DNA of 42,156 bases from NCBI RefSeq assembly GCF_008369935.1, contig NZ_VTUZ01000064.1, positions 1-42,156 of the forward strand. Reading direction: 5' to 3'. A model generated the notes under the pieces. It was not told where the DNA came from and did not search any database. It saw only the letters and a list, made by a program, of their open reading frames with translations. The stretch comes from Paraburkholderia panacisoli. GTDB lineage: Bacteria; Pseudomonadota; Gammaproteobacteria; Burkholderiales; Burkholderiaceae. Each line of letters opens with the position of its first letter. Position 1 is the stretch's first letter. Below are positions 23,666-31,887 of the stretch, in pieces. The translations under genes were made by a program, and so were the position numbers.

Positions 23666-24507
23666 GGCTCTGGTGCAAATGGGATCGGCGAATCGGTTAG
23701 AGTGGTCGGAACGAAAAGAACTGATGTCCGGCGATGAACAAGCTGAAGAGTCTGGAGGAGTTGTTCGGCGGACGCCATTTTGATCGGTAGATCATCATTC
23801 TGTGTGTTCGCTGGTATCTGCGCTACAAGCTCAGCCTACGCGATCTGGTCGAGATGATGGCTGAGCGCGGCCTGTCCCTTGCCCACACTACGATCCTGCG
23901 TTGGGTGAAGCGCTACACGCCGGAGTTCGTCAAACGCTGGAATCGGTTGGCTACGACAGCCGGTCAGTCGTGGCGGGTCGACGAGACCTACGTGAAGATT
24001 CGCGGCAAATGGGCCTATCTCTGTCGCGCCGTTGACCGAGCGGGAAAGACGATCGATCTTCGCCTCAGCGCCAGGCGCGACGTGGCGGCTGCAAAGGCGT
24101 TCTTCGCGAAGGCAATCAGGACTCAGGGACGCGCTCCTGAGACGATCACGCTGGACGGCTACGCGGCACCTCATCGGGCGGTCCGCGAGATGAAGACCGA
24201 CGGGTCGCTACCCAGGCGAACGAAATTGCGATCCTCGAAGTACCTGAATAACCTGATTGAACAGGATCACCGCCACATCAAATCGCCGGTGAATGTGATG
24301 CTCGGGTTCAAGCGGTTCCGCAGCGCCGCCGTTACCCTCTCCGGCATCGAACTGATGCATCGCATTCGCAAAGGTCAGCTCGATTTCACCAGCATGCACC
24401 TCAAAGACACCACTTCGCCCTCGATTTGGATGGCGGTTCTTTCAGCTCGTTGAGGTATCCGAAATATGGGCTATTTCTCGGCCGCCTACCGAGATTGCAC
24501 CACTACC
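23666..24507 (+). mobile_element. Second type of IS6-family element, damaged
   Basis: An IS6-type transposase gene lies between GGCTCTGGTGCAA (from 23666) and TTGCACCACTACC (to 24507). These are imperfect inverted repeats sharing TGGTGCAA. The ends are less certain than for the 821-bp copies, and no matching 8-base target repeats are seen. It lies inside the segment bounded by the two 821-bp elements. Confidence 0.65.
23734..24453 (+). pseudogene. IS6-family transposase with an amber codon at position 19
   Basis: ATG at 23734 opens MNKLKSLEELFGGRHFDR, then TAG at 23788-23790, then continues in the same frame as IIILCVRWYLRYKLSLRDLV and the IS6 catalytic core: Asp in SWRVDETYVKIRGKWAY, Asp in ETITLDGYA and Glu in NNLIEQDHR. 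One base change (for example GAG to TAG) explains the stop. It might restart at the in-frame ATG at 23854, but that would lose the N-terminal DNA-binding part. This element is a different IS6 lineage from the 821-bp copies. Its C-terminus has an unusual tail (TSPSIWMAVLSAR). Confidence 0.75.
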
Positions 24508-24658
24508 CTTTGTCTCAGGCCGTCTTCTAACTTAAGTTTTCCTTCAGCGAATGGGCGTTAAATTAGGCGTGTGGGCAAGGCTCGAGCGGAGAAGTCTTTG
24601 AACGACCTGTTTATGCAGCGGCACGTCTAGGAGCAAATCGAAGCGGAGACCTGATGTT

Positions 24659-24907
24659 ATGGGAAAAACTGTCGGCGCCGCCATGGCGAACGCTCGCGCG
24701 GCTTACATGCTTGAACTGGCGCGTGGTCGCTCCTACGCCAGCAGCACGTTAAGCCCGGCCACGCGCAATCGTGCAATCGCCGAAATATTCGGCGAGTATT
24801 GCAAACTGTACGGCGATCGGGAACTTGCCTTATTTCGAAGTCTGCTCGTCGCTGATCTGGAGCGACGAGGCGAATGGGACGCCGCCTCGGCGGCTCTGTC
24901 GCAGTAA
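24659..24907 (+). CDS. Unknown 82-residue protein cut short by the IS
   Basis: The frame opens at ATG 24659 and runs into the right IS6 copy, whose inverted repeat supplies the stop (TAA at 24905-24907). The last five codons therefore come from the IS. The readable part is helical (AAMANARAAYMLELARGRSY; AIAEIFGEYCKLYGDRELAL) and of unknown family. It was probably longer before insertion. The ribosome site is weak. Confidence 0.4.
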   Translation: MGKTVGAAMANARAAYMLELARGRSYASSTLSPATRNRAIAEIFGEYCKLYGDRELALFRSLLVADLERRGEWDAASAALSQ

Positions 24908-25712
24908 GGAAATTAGAAAGAAGCAGGGCAAAACGAATAGGAATGCTTATTTTGCAAGATCGTAGAACTGCTCGGCGACTGAACGATGCCGTCCATCGTC
25001 ACACTTCATCTGCCCTTTCGCTATCATGTGCATGAGTTCGATGCCGCCTAAAATGATGCGGGCACAACGAAAGCTCTTGAATCCTAGCATTGGTCGTACG
25101 ATGCGTTTGATCGCTCGATGGTCCTGCTCCACCACGTTGTTCAGATACTTCGATTGTCGAATTTTGATCGGCACTTCGCGATCAGCATTGATCGCATTTA
25201 GCCCTGCGAGGTTCGCACCGCTCTTGTCGATCATCACCGTCTCCGGTACGCCGTTTTCAGCGATCGCCTTTTCAAAATACCGCCGGGCCGCTGCCTTGTC
25301 TCGCTTGGCGCAGAACAGGAAATCAACTGTGTCGCCGGCCTTATCGACGGCCCGATACAAGTACTTCCATTCGCCCTTGACCTTGATGTAGGTCTCATCC
25401 ATTCTCCAACTTCGACCGACCTTTTTCTTGCACGGTCCGAATGCCTTGCCGAGCGCAGGCAGCAACTTGATAGCCCACCGGTGCACCGTCGAATGATCGA
25501 CCGACACTGCTCGCTCGGACATCATTTCTTCCAAATGACGCAGACTCAACGGATAGGCAACGTACCAACGTACGCATGTCAGCATTATATCCAGCGGGTA
25601 ATGCAGCCGTTTTAGCGCCTTGCTCACAGTGGCGTTTGGGGTGTTGATCATTCGTTACATCGCTTGTCTCGGGACCGACCACCATAACAGATAGGCTTAC
25701 TGCGACAGAACC
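24892..25712 (-). mobile_element. IS6-family element, right copy (821 bp, inverted)
   Basis: Ends GGCTCTGTCGCAGTAAGG (from 24892) and CTTACTGCGACAGAACC (25696-25712). Same length and nearly the same sequence as the copy at 13484-14304, opposite orientation. Flanking 8-mers (GCCTCGGC and CGTGTCTT) neither match each other nor match those of the other copy. Together the two copies bound about 10.6 kb with the efflux and two-component genes. The right end cuts gene B's second copy. Confidence 0.93.
24947..25651 (-). CDS. IS6-family transposase (right copy)
   Basis: A 234-residue transposase, the same as the left copy except for Arg-100 here (YLYRAVDKAG), the residue usual in the family. The DDE residues are present (MDETYIK, MIDKSG, VEQDHR). 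Being the consensus form, this copy is the more likely source of active enzyme. It is transcribed toward the efflux module. Confidence 0.95.
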   Translation of the reverse strand: MINTPNATVSKALKRLHYPLDIMLTCVRWYVAYPLSLRHLEEMMSERAVSVDHSTVHRWAIKLLPALGKAFGPCKKKVGRSWRMDETYIKVKGEWKYLYRAVDKAGDTVDFLFCAKRDKAAARRYFEKAIAENGVPETVMIDKSGANLAGLNAINADREVPIKIRQSKYLNNVVEQDHRAIKRIVRPMLGFKSFRCARIILGGIELMHMIAKGQMKCDDGRHRSVAEQFYDLAK

Positions 25713-25848
25713 CGTGTCTTTGCTCGAGAAGCTTTCACCCGCACTCGAGCGGGTTGACAGTCCGTACATCGAGCGTCTCGGTGAGCGTTGGGGCGAACTG
25801 CGTATAACGCCCGCGATGCCTCCGCATGGGCTCAATCGGTACGGTTAA
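25713..25848 (+). pseudogene. Wreck of a second protein B gene
   Basis: From the IS end, the frame reads VSLLEKLSPALERVDS, then PYIERLGERWGELRITPAM. These match two separated parts of the 405-residue protein B (LLEKLSPALEHVDS and PYIEQLGDRWGDL). The middle is deleted, the 5' part is lost at the IS, and the rest is deleted up to the following gene. The fragment shows that B once stood before the second copies of C and D. Confidence 0.8.
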
Positions 25849-25909
25849 GCGCAACGCGACGGCAGGCGGCATTTTTACGATGAACAGAAGTCAGTACAGG
25901 ATTGACATC

Positions 25910-26293
25910 ATGGAAGCGTACAACCCGGAGCGCGGGCCCGAGCCTGAATCATGGCTTGAACTTGACGAACAGGAGCGGATTCTTCTCATTGAAACCTGGC
26001 ATCGCGTCGCACGTATCAAGCTTCCCAACCTCACGGCACATGCCGCGCTACATGTGATCGTCGAAAACCAGATGGCCCTGGACCTTGAGTCCGTGGTCCG
26101 GGCGATGGATCGCCTCAGGAAACAGGGCCTCACGCGACACGATGCTATCCACGCGATCGGCTCAGTTGTCGCAGAGAATCTGTTTGGCATTTTGAAGGCG
26201 GATCAGAACGACGATGCTGCTGCTTCGCAGGCGCGTTACTACGCGGCGGTGGAGCGATTGACTGCAGTGAGTTGGCGCAGAGGTGAGCAGTAA
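25910..26293 (+). CDS. Second copy of protein C (DUF1841-like, 127 aa)
   Basis: A 127-residue paralogue of the protein encoded at 7357-7740, the same length with 23 differences by my count. The conserved histidines (HAALHVIVENQ and RHDAIHAIGS) are kept. ATG at 25910 gives the same N-terminus (MEAYNP against MEEYNP); a longer frame from 25826 is spurious. A TAATG overlap couples it to the next gene, as in the first copy. It keeps an open frame although gene B before it is wrecked, so it may still be expressed from a new promoter, perhaps from the IS. Confidence 0.7.
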   Translation: MEAYNPERGPEPESWLELDEQERILLIETWHRVARIKLPNLTAHAALHVIVENQMALDLESVVRAMDRLRKQGLTRHDAIHAIGSVVAENLFGILKADQNDDAAASQARYYAAVERLTAVSWRRGEQ

Positions 26294-26715
26294 TGCGGAC
26301 ACCACCGAAACTTCAACCCTGGTTTGATGCGCGGCAGCGTTTCAGGTTGAGCCATATTCATATCCAGATGGCTCGCGAACTGGGATTGAATCCCCGAAAA
26401 TTCGTATCACTGGCTAACGACCAGCAGGAGCCGTGGAAGCGCCCCCTCGCCGAATTTATCGCGCACTGTTATAGCAAGCGCTTTGGTCGTTCGACCCCCG
26501 AACACGTGCAATCGCTGGAAGAAGTCGTGAAGCGTGCGGAACAGCGACGCAGCGAGCGGCGGGAGAGAAAAGGCAACAAAGCGGTTCCGCCAACAGGGCC
26601 TCAACGTACCGATAGCGGATCAAGCGGAAAGCTGCCTGACCTGCACGAACATGGCAGTGAATGCAAATGTTTAGTTTGCGCGTGGTCCACGGAGCATGTA
26701 GCGGAACGAGTTTGA
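26293..26715 (+). CDS. Second copy of protein D, with a chimeric end
   Basis: The first 120 or so residues match protein D (LQPWFDARQRFRLSHIHIQM; ARELGLNPRKFVSLAN), ending near GSSGKLPDLHEHGSE. The first copy stops there (GGE, then TAG). Here the frame runs on about 17 residues (CKCLVCAWSTEHVAERV) into the antisense of the truncated LysR gene. The junction is near 26661-26663. The N-terminal domain is intact, so it may still work. Confidence 0.65.
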   Translation: MRTPPKLQPWFDARQRFRLSHIHIQMARELGLNPRKFVSLANDQQEPWKRPLAEFIAHCYSKRFGRSTPEHVQSLEEVVKRAEQRRSERRERKGNKAVPPTGPQRTDSGSSGKLPDLHEHGSECKCLVCAWSTEHVAERV

Positions 26716-27484
26716 TGGCGAAGGTTTTCGCGTAGCGCTGGGCCAGTCTTCTTGGCAGTATTCCTAACCCCATGTTGGCCTCCACCATCAGGCAGACCGC
26801 GTCAAAACTGTTTACCTGCATCCGGAATTTCACAGGAAGGCCTAGCTCGCTACTGGCCTTGATCAACTGCAGATTGATGAAGCTACCTGTTTGAAGTCCG
26901 ATGAGATCGTGCTCGAGCAGGTCCGCAGTTGTTAGGGACGCGGGACGGCCTAGCGTGTGTCGCTGAGGTGCGACGACGACCAGATGGTCCTCGCGGTACG
27001 GCATGATCGTCACGCCATCAGGCTGACTTCCAAGGTCAGCATAAAAACCTATATCGGCTGCGTTCTGTGCGACACCACGCAACGTAACAGTGCTGATCTG
27101 TTCCTCAAGTTGCAGTTGCACCAGCGGATACTTCTCGACAAAGGCCTGAAGGTCATGCGGAAGGAATTGCGCGATCGTCGACACGTTGGCGAAAATGCGG
27201 ACCAACCCACGTGTCCCGCTCGAAAAGTCGCGCATGGAAGCGTATACGTTGTCCAGGTTGTTGATCACCCCGCGCGCAAGGTTCTGAAGCGCGGCGCCGG
27301 CGACGGTCAACTGGATACCCTTGTTGCTCCGGGCAAAAAGCTCGGTCGCGAGGATGGCTTCGAGGTCGGAGATACGTTTGCTAATTGCGGAGGCTGCAAT
27401 ATGCTCCCGTTCAGCCGCCGCGGCGATCGTGCCCAGCTCGGCAACCGCAAGGAAAAGCTTCAGCGATACTGGATCGACTCTCAT
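26663..27484 (-). pseudogene. LysR-family regulator missing its C-terminus
   Basis: A LysR-type regulator with an intact winged helix-turn-helix (LFLAVAELGTIAAAAEREHI, then AASAISKRISDLEAIL) and most of the effector-binding domain. It ends near PLHAPWTTRKLNICIH at the junction with the duplicated D gene. The frame continues to 26456 through antisense of D, giving a 342-residue hybrid. Normal proteins are about 300 residues and end about 25 residues further in their own sequence. DNA binding may persist; effector response is doubtful. The target gene is not identifiable. Confidence 0.78.
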
Positions 27485-27829
27485 CGAAAACCCCCGTGTT
27501 CGTCATGCGAGAATCCCGATTGAAGCATATTTACCTGGGCATTGCGAATGGGGTGGTGAGGAACGGGATTGATGAAACCGCTCTTTGCCTTGAGGTATTC
27601 GCATAGCGCTACGTGGCGCTATGGTCGCGAGAACAGAATTCCTGCGATCAGAATTCGTGTGTGATTGCTATTTCACTGAGTTAACGGCTTTACGACGGAT
27701 TTCTCAAATCTCAAATCGGATTCAAACACTATCCAGTCTGGCTTGCGGATTATCGGCGCCGATTGCAGACGAGCACAGTGAAATACCTATCCCAGAGATA
27801 GACACGGACGCGCGCGTTCTCGACCGCAC
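27485..27829. other. 345-base gap between two LysR genes
   Basis: No supported gene. CATAGCGC (27602-27609) and GCGCTATG (27616-27623) form an 8-bp stem with a 6-base loop, a weak terminator-like hairpin. Upstream of the truncated LysR gene the minus strand has a GGGGG run next to its ATG. The rest is AT-richer and holds no clear motif. Confidence 0.4.
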
Positions 27830-28744
27830 TCAGTCGGGGCTTTTTGAGATTTCGGCCTCGTACGCTTTCCCGACTGCATGGACGCGCGACAGGAACGTCT
27901 CAAGCAACGGATTGCTGCGCAGCCTGCTGTAACCGACGAACATCTCAATCGTCGGCGCTGGCTCACGCAGATGCCGGAAAGTCATCGTTGGTGGCAGCAG
28001 GCGCTCCACGTAACGAGGCATAAGACATACAGCCTGCTCGGAAAGTACCAACCCCACCGCCATTGTCAGATTCTCCGCTTCCGGACCTCGCCGTACTGTT
28101 ACCGATGAGTGAGCGAGGTAGTTGTCGGAGAGGCGGCGCAACGTAGGCGAAGTGCGTTTGGCCATGCTAATCATGAGTTCGTCGTCGAAGCTCTTTGCAT
28201 CGAGGACCGATGATGACGCCAGCCGATGATTGACTGGCATCACCGCGAGAAGAGGCTCTGTGAAAAGTGGCTCAAAGACGAGGTCACTTGGTCTGATGTC
28301 GACCCTCAGCAGGGCGACGTCGATTTCACCGGAGACCAACGCTTGCGTCAATTCCGGTGCCATTCGACTCTGAACCGCGATTTCGACAGTTTCCAGTTCG
28401 GGCCGAAACATCTCAATGACCTTGGGAAACCATTCCAGTTCGTAGCCAGAGATAAAGCCGATGGTCAGTGACTGTTTCTCTGACAGTGCTGCCTGCCGAG
28501 CGACCTGTTTCGCTGTTTCGACCTGCGACAGGATTATCCGCGCTTGTTCGAGCATGGCGTGGCCAGCCGGTGTGAGCACGCACCCACGTGAGTCACGTAC
28601 GAGCAATGGGACGCCGACGTGAAGCTCGAAGTCGCCAATCTGTCGCCCAAGGGACGGCTGGGATGTGTGAAGCAAATGCGCGGCCTTCGAAAAACTCCCC
28701 TCGGTGGCAACAGCCACGAAGAATTTCAGGTGTCGTAGTTCCAT
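27830..28744 (-). CDS. LysR-family transcriptional regulator
   Basis: A 304-residue LysR-type regulator of normal length. The N-terminal helix-turn-helix reads MELRHLKFFVAVATEGSFSK then SQPSLGRQIGDFELHVGVPL. The two-lobed effector domain follows (LTIGFISGYELEWFPKVIEM; ALLRVDIRPSDLVFEPLF). It resembles the HcaR/CatR-like group that controls aromatic or organic-acid breakdown. It diverges from the CoA-transferase gene across 140 bases that contain two LysR-type dyads, so it probably activates that operon in response to a pathway compound. Confidence 0.92.
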   Translation of the reverse strand: MELRHLKFFVAVATEGSFSKAAHLLHTSQPSLGRQIGDFELHVGVPLLVRDSRGCVLTPAGHAMLEQARIILSQVETAKQVARQAALSEKQSLTIGFISGYELEWFPKVIEMFRPELETVEIAVQSRMAPELTQALVSGEIDVALLRVDIRPSDLVFEPLFTEPLLAVMPVNHRLASSSVLDAKSFDDELMISMAKRTSPTLRRLSDNYLAHSSVTVRRGPEAENLTMAVGLVLSEQAVCLMPRYVERLLPPTMTFRHLREPAPTIEMFVGYSRLRSNPLLETFLSRVHAVGKAYEAEISKSPD

Positions 28745-28752
28745 TTTTGGCT

Positions 28753-28837
28753 ATGCCTCTGAAGCATGACGATAGTCCCAACTCGTCTTTCTTGTTTCGT
28801 CCCGCCGGGCGTAGTATTTCTCTGATGCACCAAGCAT
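28753..28837. promoter_or_regulatory. LysR-type binding sites in the divergent promoter
   Basis: ATGCCTCTGAAGCAT (28753-28767) has the T-N11-A form of LysR boxes with perfect ATGC/GCAT arms. ATGCACCAAGCAT (28825-28837) repeats the arms with a shorter spacer. They lie 9 bases before the regulator start and about 50 before the CoA-transferase start, as expected for autorepression and activation. Confidence 0.6.
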
Positions 28838-28884
28838 TTTGCACGCAAGAAGCGATGCGAAACAAGACTATATGAGGCAACTTT

Positions 28885-30459
28885 ATGCTCGAAAATCCGA
28901 CGCCCGTCATGGCTGAATCGGCAACTGAAATTCCAGCGCAAGCCACGCACGGCTCATCCCACCATCAATCCTCTGACCTCGATGGCCGGCTCAGGCATGT
29001 GCTGGTTAACCCTATAACGGATGACCAGACGATTGACCCGCATAACGAACTCAGCTCCGTGTTGGGGTTGGCGGGGCTCGATGCGAATTCGGCCGGCGGG
29101 TCGATAGAATTTGTTGGCCGCGACCCCATCGTCTCCAGCCCGCTTGCCCTCGCAACGATGTCTTCGGTGAGTCTGATGGCCAAGGCGGTTTCCGCTGCGG
29201 ACATCTGGCGCTTTCGTGGTGGGAAAGGGCAGGACCTGAAGGTAGACCTCGGGCAGGCTCTTCATCGACTCTGTCCGTTCTATGACAAGAAGTGGGAGCT
29301 CCTGAATGGATTCCCTCCTGCACATCCTGCGGACCCAGGCATGCCGTTCTGGCCGAATCGGATGTATCCCACGCGAGACGGCCGCTGGATTCAGCTTCAC
29401 AACTACTACCCGCGGCTGAGAACGGCGGCGCTGGCCTTCCTGGGCTGCCACGACAGCGTGTCTGCCATCAGCGCGGTCACGCGCAAGTGGGATTCCTTCG
29501 AACTGGAGGAGGCTGCTAATCGGGCAGGGCTGCAGGCAACTGTCGTCAGGAACACTGCTGAGTTTCTCGAGCTCGAGCAGTACACATATTTGAAAAACGA
29601 GCCTCTCTTTAGCATCGACAAGATTGGTGACAGCGCTCCGGAACGATTCACCGATAACCCGACAGCGCCATTGAGTGGTGCGCGCGCGCTAGGTCTTGGT
29701 CACGTGATTGCAGGCGCTGGTATCGGTCGTGCGCTGGCTGCGCATGGTGCAGACGTGCTCAACATCTGGCGCCCCTGTGAGTATGAACTCGACATGCTCT
29801 ACCTGTCGTCCAACGTCGGGATGCGCTCATCGTTGATTGAGTATGGCGGTCCGGACGGCCTGGAAAAGTTGAAGGCATTGGCTGCCGATGCTGACGTGTT
29901 CTTCGCTAATCGTCGGCCTGGCTACCTCGACAACTTCGGGCTCTCAGCTGAGGAGCTGGCTGAGCGTCGTCCAGGAATGATTCATGTCGAAGTCTCGGTC
30001 TACGGGGCAAAAGGCCCATGGGCTAACCGCATCGGCTTTGACCAGACGGCAGGTGGCGCGACGGGATTTTTTGTTCACGAAGGTTCGATGTCGAGTCCCA
30101 AACTGCCGGAAATTTTCGTGGTGAACGACTACGTGACCTCCTGGATTTCGTCCGTGGCCGTCATGGCCGCACTCAAGCGCCGGGCGATTGAAGGTGGGAG
30201 CTATCGTATTCGCGTATCTCTCACACGACTCGCGCTATGGGGTATCCAGATGGGCATCTTTGACAAGGGCTATGCCAGAGCAGTCGCGAAGACCCCGGGC
30301 CTTCACGAATATCGGTCGCCCGAGACATTCCAGGTCGATACCCCGCTCGGTCACTATCAGGGTGTAACGGACCAGGTGAGCATGTCCGGGACGCCAGAGT
30401 TTTATAACACACCGCTAGTGGCGCGGGGCTCCAGTCGAGCTGAATGGCTGGCCCGATAA
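28885..30459 (+). CDS. Family III CoA-transferase (CaiB/BaiF type)
   Basis: A 524-residue enzyme predicted to move coenzyme A between carboxylic acids. It has an N-terminal partial domain (about 60-250) and a second, more complete one (about 265-480): SGARALGLGHVIAGAGIGRA, AAHGADVLNIWRP, VFFANRRPGYLDNFGLSAEE. The likely catalytic Asp is in RIGFDQTAGGATG, matching the position of the formyl-CoA transferase Asp. GAGG lies about 7 bases before the ATG at 28885. It is the first gene of an operon with an FAH-family hydrolase and an aldehyde dehydrogenase stub, under the divergent LysR regulator. The substrate is not visible. Confidence 0.85.
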   Translation: MLENPTPVMAESATEIPAQATHGSSHHQSSDLDGRLRHVLVNPITDDQTIDPHNELSSVLGLAGLDANSAGGSIEFVGRDPIVSSPLALATMSSVSLMAKAVSAADIWRFRGGKGQDLKVDLGQALHRLCPFYDKKWELLNGFPPAHPADPGMPFWPNRMYPTRDGRWIQLHNYYPRLRTAALAFLGCHDSVSAISAVTRKWDSFELEEAANRAGLQATVVRNTAEFLELEQYTYLKNEPLFSIDKIGDSAPERFTDNPTAPLSGARALGLGHVIAGAGIGRALAAHGADVLNIWRPCEYELDMLYLSSNVGMRSSLIEYGGPDGLEKLKALAADADVFFANRRPGYLDNFGLSAEELAERRPGMIHVEVSVYGAKGPWANRIGFDQTAGGATGFFVHEGSMSSPKLPEIFVVNDYVTSWISSVAVMAALKRRAIEGGSYRIRVSLTRLALWGIQMGIFDKGYARAVAKTPGLHEYRSPETFQVDTPLGHYQGVTDQVSMSGTPEFYNTPLVARGSSRAEWLAR

Positions 30460-30541
30460 GTGCAACTTCGAAGCCATCCCTGTAATTGGAGCGTGACGGA
30501 ACGATGTGTTGGCGTGCTCCCCAAAAAATCTTGGAGATAAC

Positions 30542-31486
30542 ATGAAATTGGCAACGTTCGTCATTCCCGGAAAGGACGCACAGCCTGGCGTATTGACCGC
30601 AGACCTGAAATCGGTGGTGCCGCTTGGTGATGTTTACAGCGACATGCTTGCTCTAATTGATGCAGGTGAAGATGGTTTGGCAACCGCCCGGGCTCGTCTG
30701 GCTGCTGCGGTTGGTGCCGTGTCGTTGGAGCAGGTTCGATTGCTGGCACCCATCCCTGTTCCCCAGAATCTGCGTGACTTCCATAGTGATGAAAATCACA
30801 TGAAGCTTGCGTTCAACCAGCGACGAAACATCATCGCGCGCATGGCCGGCGAAAGCGACCCTGCTCCTGTGGACCCGTCGACCATTGAGATTCCCGCGAT
30901 TTACAGGCGGCAGCCAGTCTTCTACATGGCCAACCGCTTTAGCGTCTGTGGTCCCGAGGCGGAGATTCCTCGGCCCGCCTACACAAAATTCTTCGACTAC
31001 GAGTTGGAGCTGGCCGCCGTTATTGGAAAGAAGGGCAAAAATATATCAGAGGCGCAGGCGCGCACGTACATCTTTGGCTTCACCATCCTCAACGACTTCA
31101 GCGCGCGTGACCGCCTGTTCGAAGAATTGCAAAACGAGTTCGGTCCGTCAAAGAGCAAGTCTTTCGACAACGGCACAGCTATCGGACCCTGGATTGTCAC
31201 CGCAGACGAGATTGCTAACCCCTACGAGCTGCGAGCCGTCGCTCGTGTCAACGGTGTCGCGAGGCCCGAAACGAACGGGCGCTACCTGTTGAATAGTTTC
31301 GAGAAGATGATTGCCTACGTCTCGGAGTCGGAGACGCTCTACCCGGGTGAAGTTATTGGCACTGGCACATTCTCCAATGGCTCTGGGTTGGAAATCGACT
31401 CGTACCTCAATGTGGGTGACATGGTCGAGCTTGAATTTGAAGGCATCGGCGTGCTGCGCAATCACATCGTTGCGTCTTCAATCTGA
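30542..31486 (+). CDS. FAH-family (fumarylacetoacetate hydrolase-like) enzyme
   Basis: A 314-residue member of the fumarylacetoacetate hydrolase superfamily. The N-terminal lid region is followed by the catalytic FAH fold: YTKFFDYELELAAVIGKKGK (metal-binding Glu in ELE), FTILNDFSARD, KSKSFDNGTAIGPWIVTADE, then YLNVGDMVELEFEGIGVLRN. Family members cleave or decarboxylate acylpyruvates or hydrate dienoates using a Mg or Mn ion. GGAG before the ATG at 30542 supports the start. It follows the CoA-transferase by 82 bases and fits a carboxylic-acid degradation operon. The exact reaction cannot be read from the sequence. Confidence 0.88.
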   Translation: MKLATFVIPGKDAQPGVLTADLKSVVPLGDVYSDMLALIDAGEDGLATARARLAAAVGAVSLEQVRLLAPIPVPQNLRDFHSDENHMKLAFNQRRNIIARMAGESDPAPVDPSTIEIPAIYRRQPVFYMANRFSVCGPEAEIPRPAYTKFFDYELELAAVIGKKGKNISEAQARTYIFGFTILNDFSARDRLFEELQNEFGPSKSKSFDNGTAIGPWIVTADEIANPYELRAVARVNGVARPETNGRYLLNSFEKMIAYVSESETLYPGEVIGTGTFSNGSGLEIDSYLNVGDMVELEFEGIGVLRNHIVASSI

Positions 31487-31537
31487 AAAGGAAGCAGCTG
31501 CTGGTCGCGCCTGACCAAGACTCGAAAGGTTCTCATC

Positions 31538-31840
31538 ATGAAGTCGACGTACGACACATCACTGGGCTTGTACATAGGCGGTGAATGGTTGACCAGTGAG
31601 GGCCGGGACACGCGCCCGGTGCTCAATCCAGCAACGGGGAATTCCCAGGCGGACCTTCCCCTGGCCACCCTCGATGACCTCGACCGCGCTCTCGAAGCGA
31701 CCGAAGGTCTGAGCCGTGAAAAGGTAGACGAGATGATCCGTCCGGCTCTGGAGCATCCGATGGTCACACTGAACAATCTCCGGCCAATTCGGACGGCGGC
31801 GGACCTGCGTGCAATTCTGGAGCTCGCGTGGAGCGCATGA
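31538..31840 (+). pseudogene. Aldehyde dehydrogenase stub fused to an unrelated end
   Basis: The first 55 or so residues (LGLYIGGEWLTSEGRDTRPV, then LNPATG and DLPLATLDDLDRALEAT) are the N-terminus of an NAD-dependent aldehyde dehydrogenase of the succinate-semialdehyde type. After EAT the sequence changes to GLSREKVDEMIRPALEHPMV, then TLNNLRPIRTAADLRAILEL, which looks like the C-terminus of another protein. About 420 residues of the enzyme are lost. A ribosome site (AAAGG) precedes the ATG at 31538. The stub may be translated but cannot catalyse. Confidence 0.75.
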
Positions 31841-31887
31841 CGCCGCGTGGATCTCGCTCCAGCAGCGATTTATCCACGGCTAGCCTG

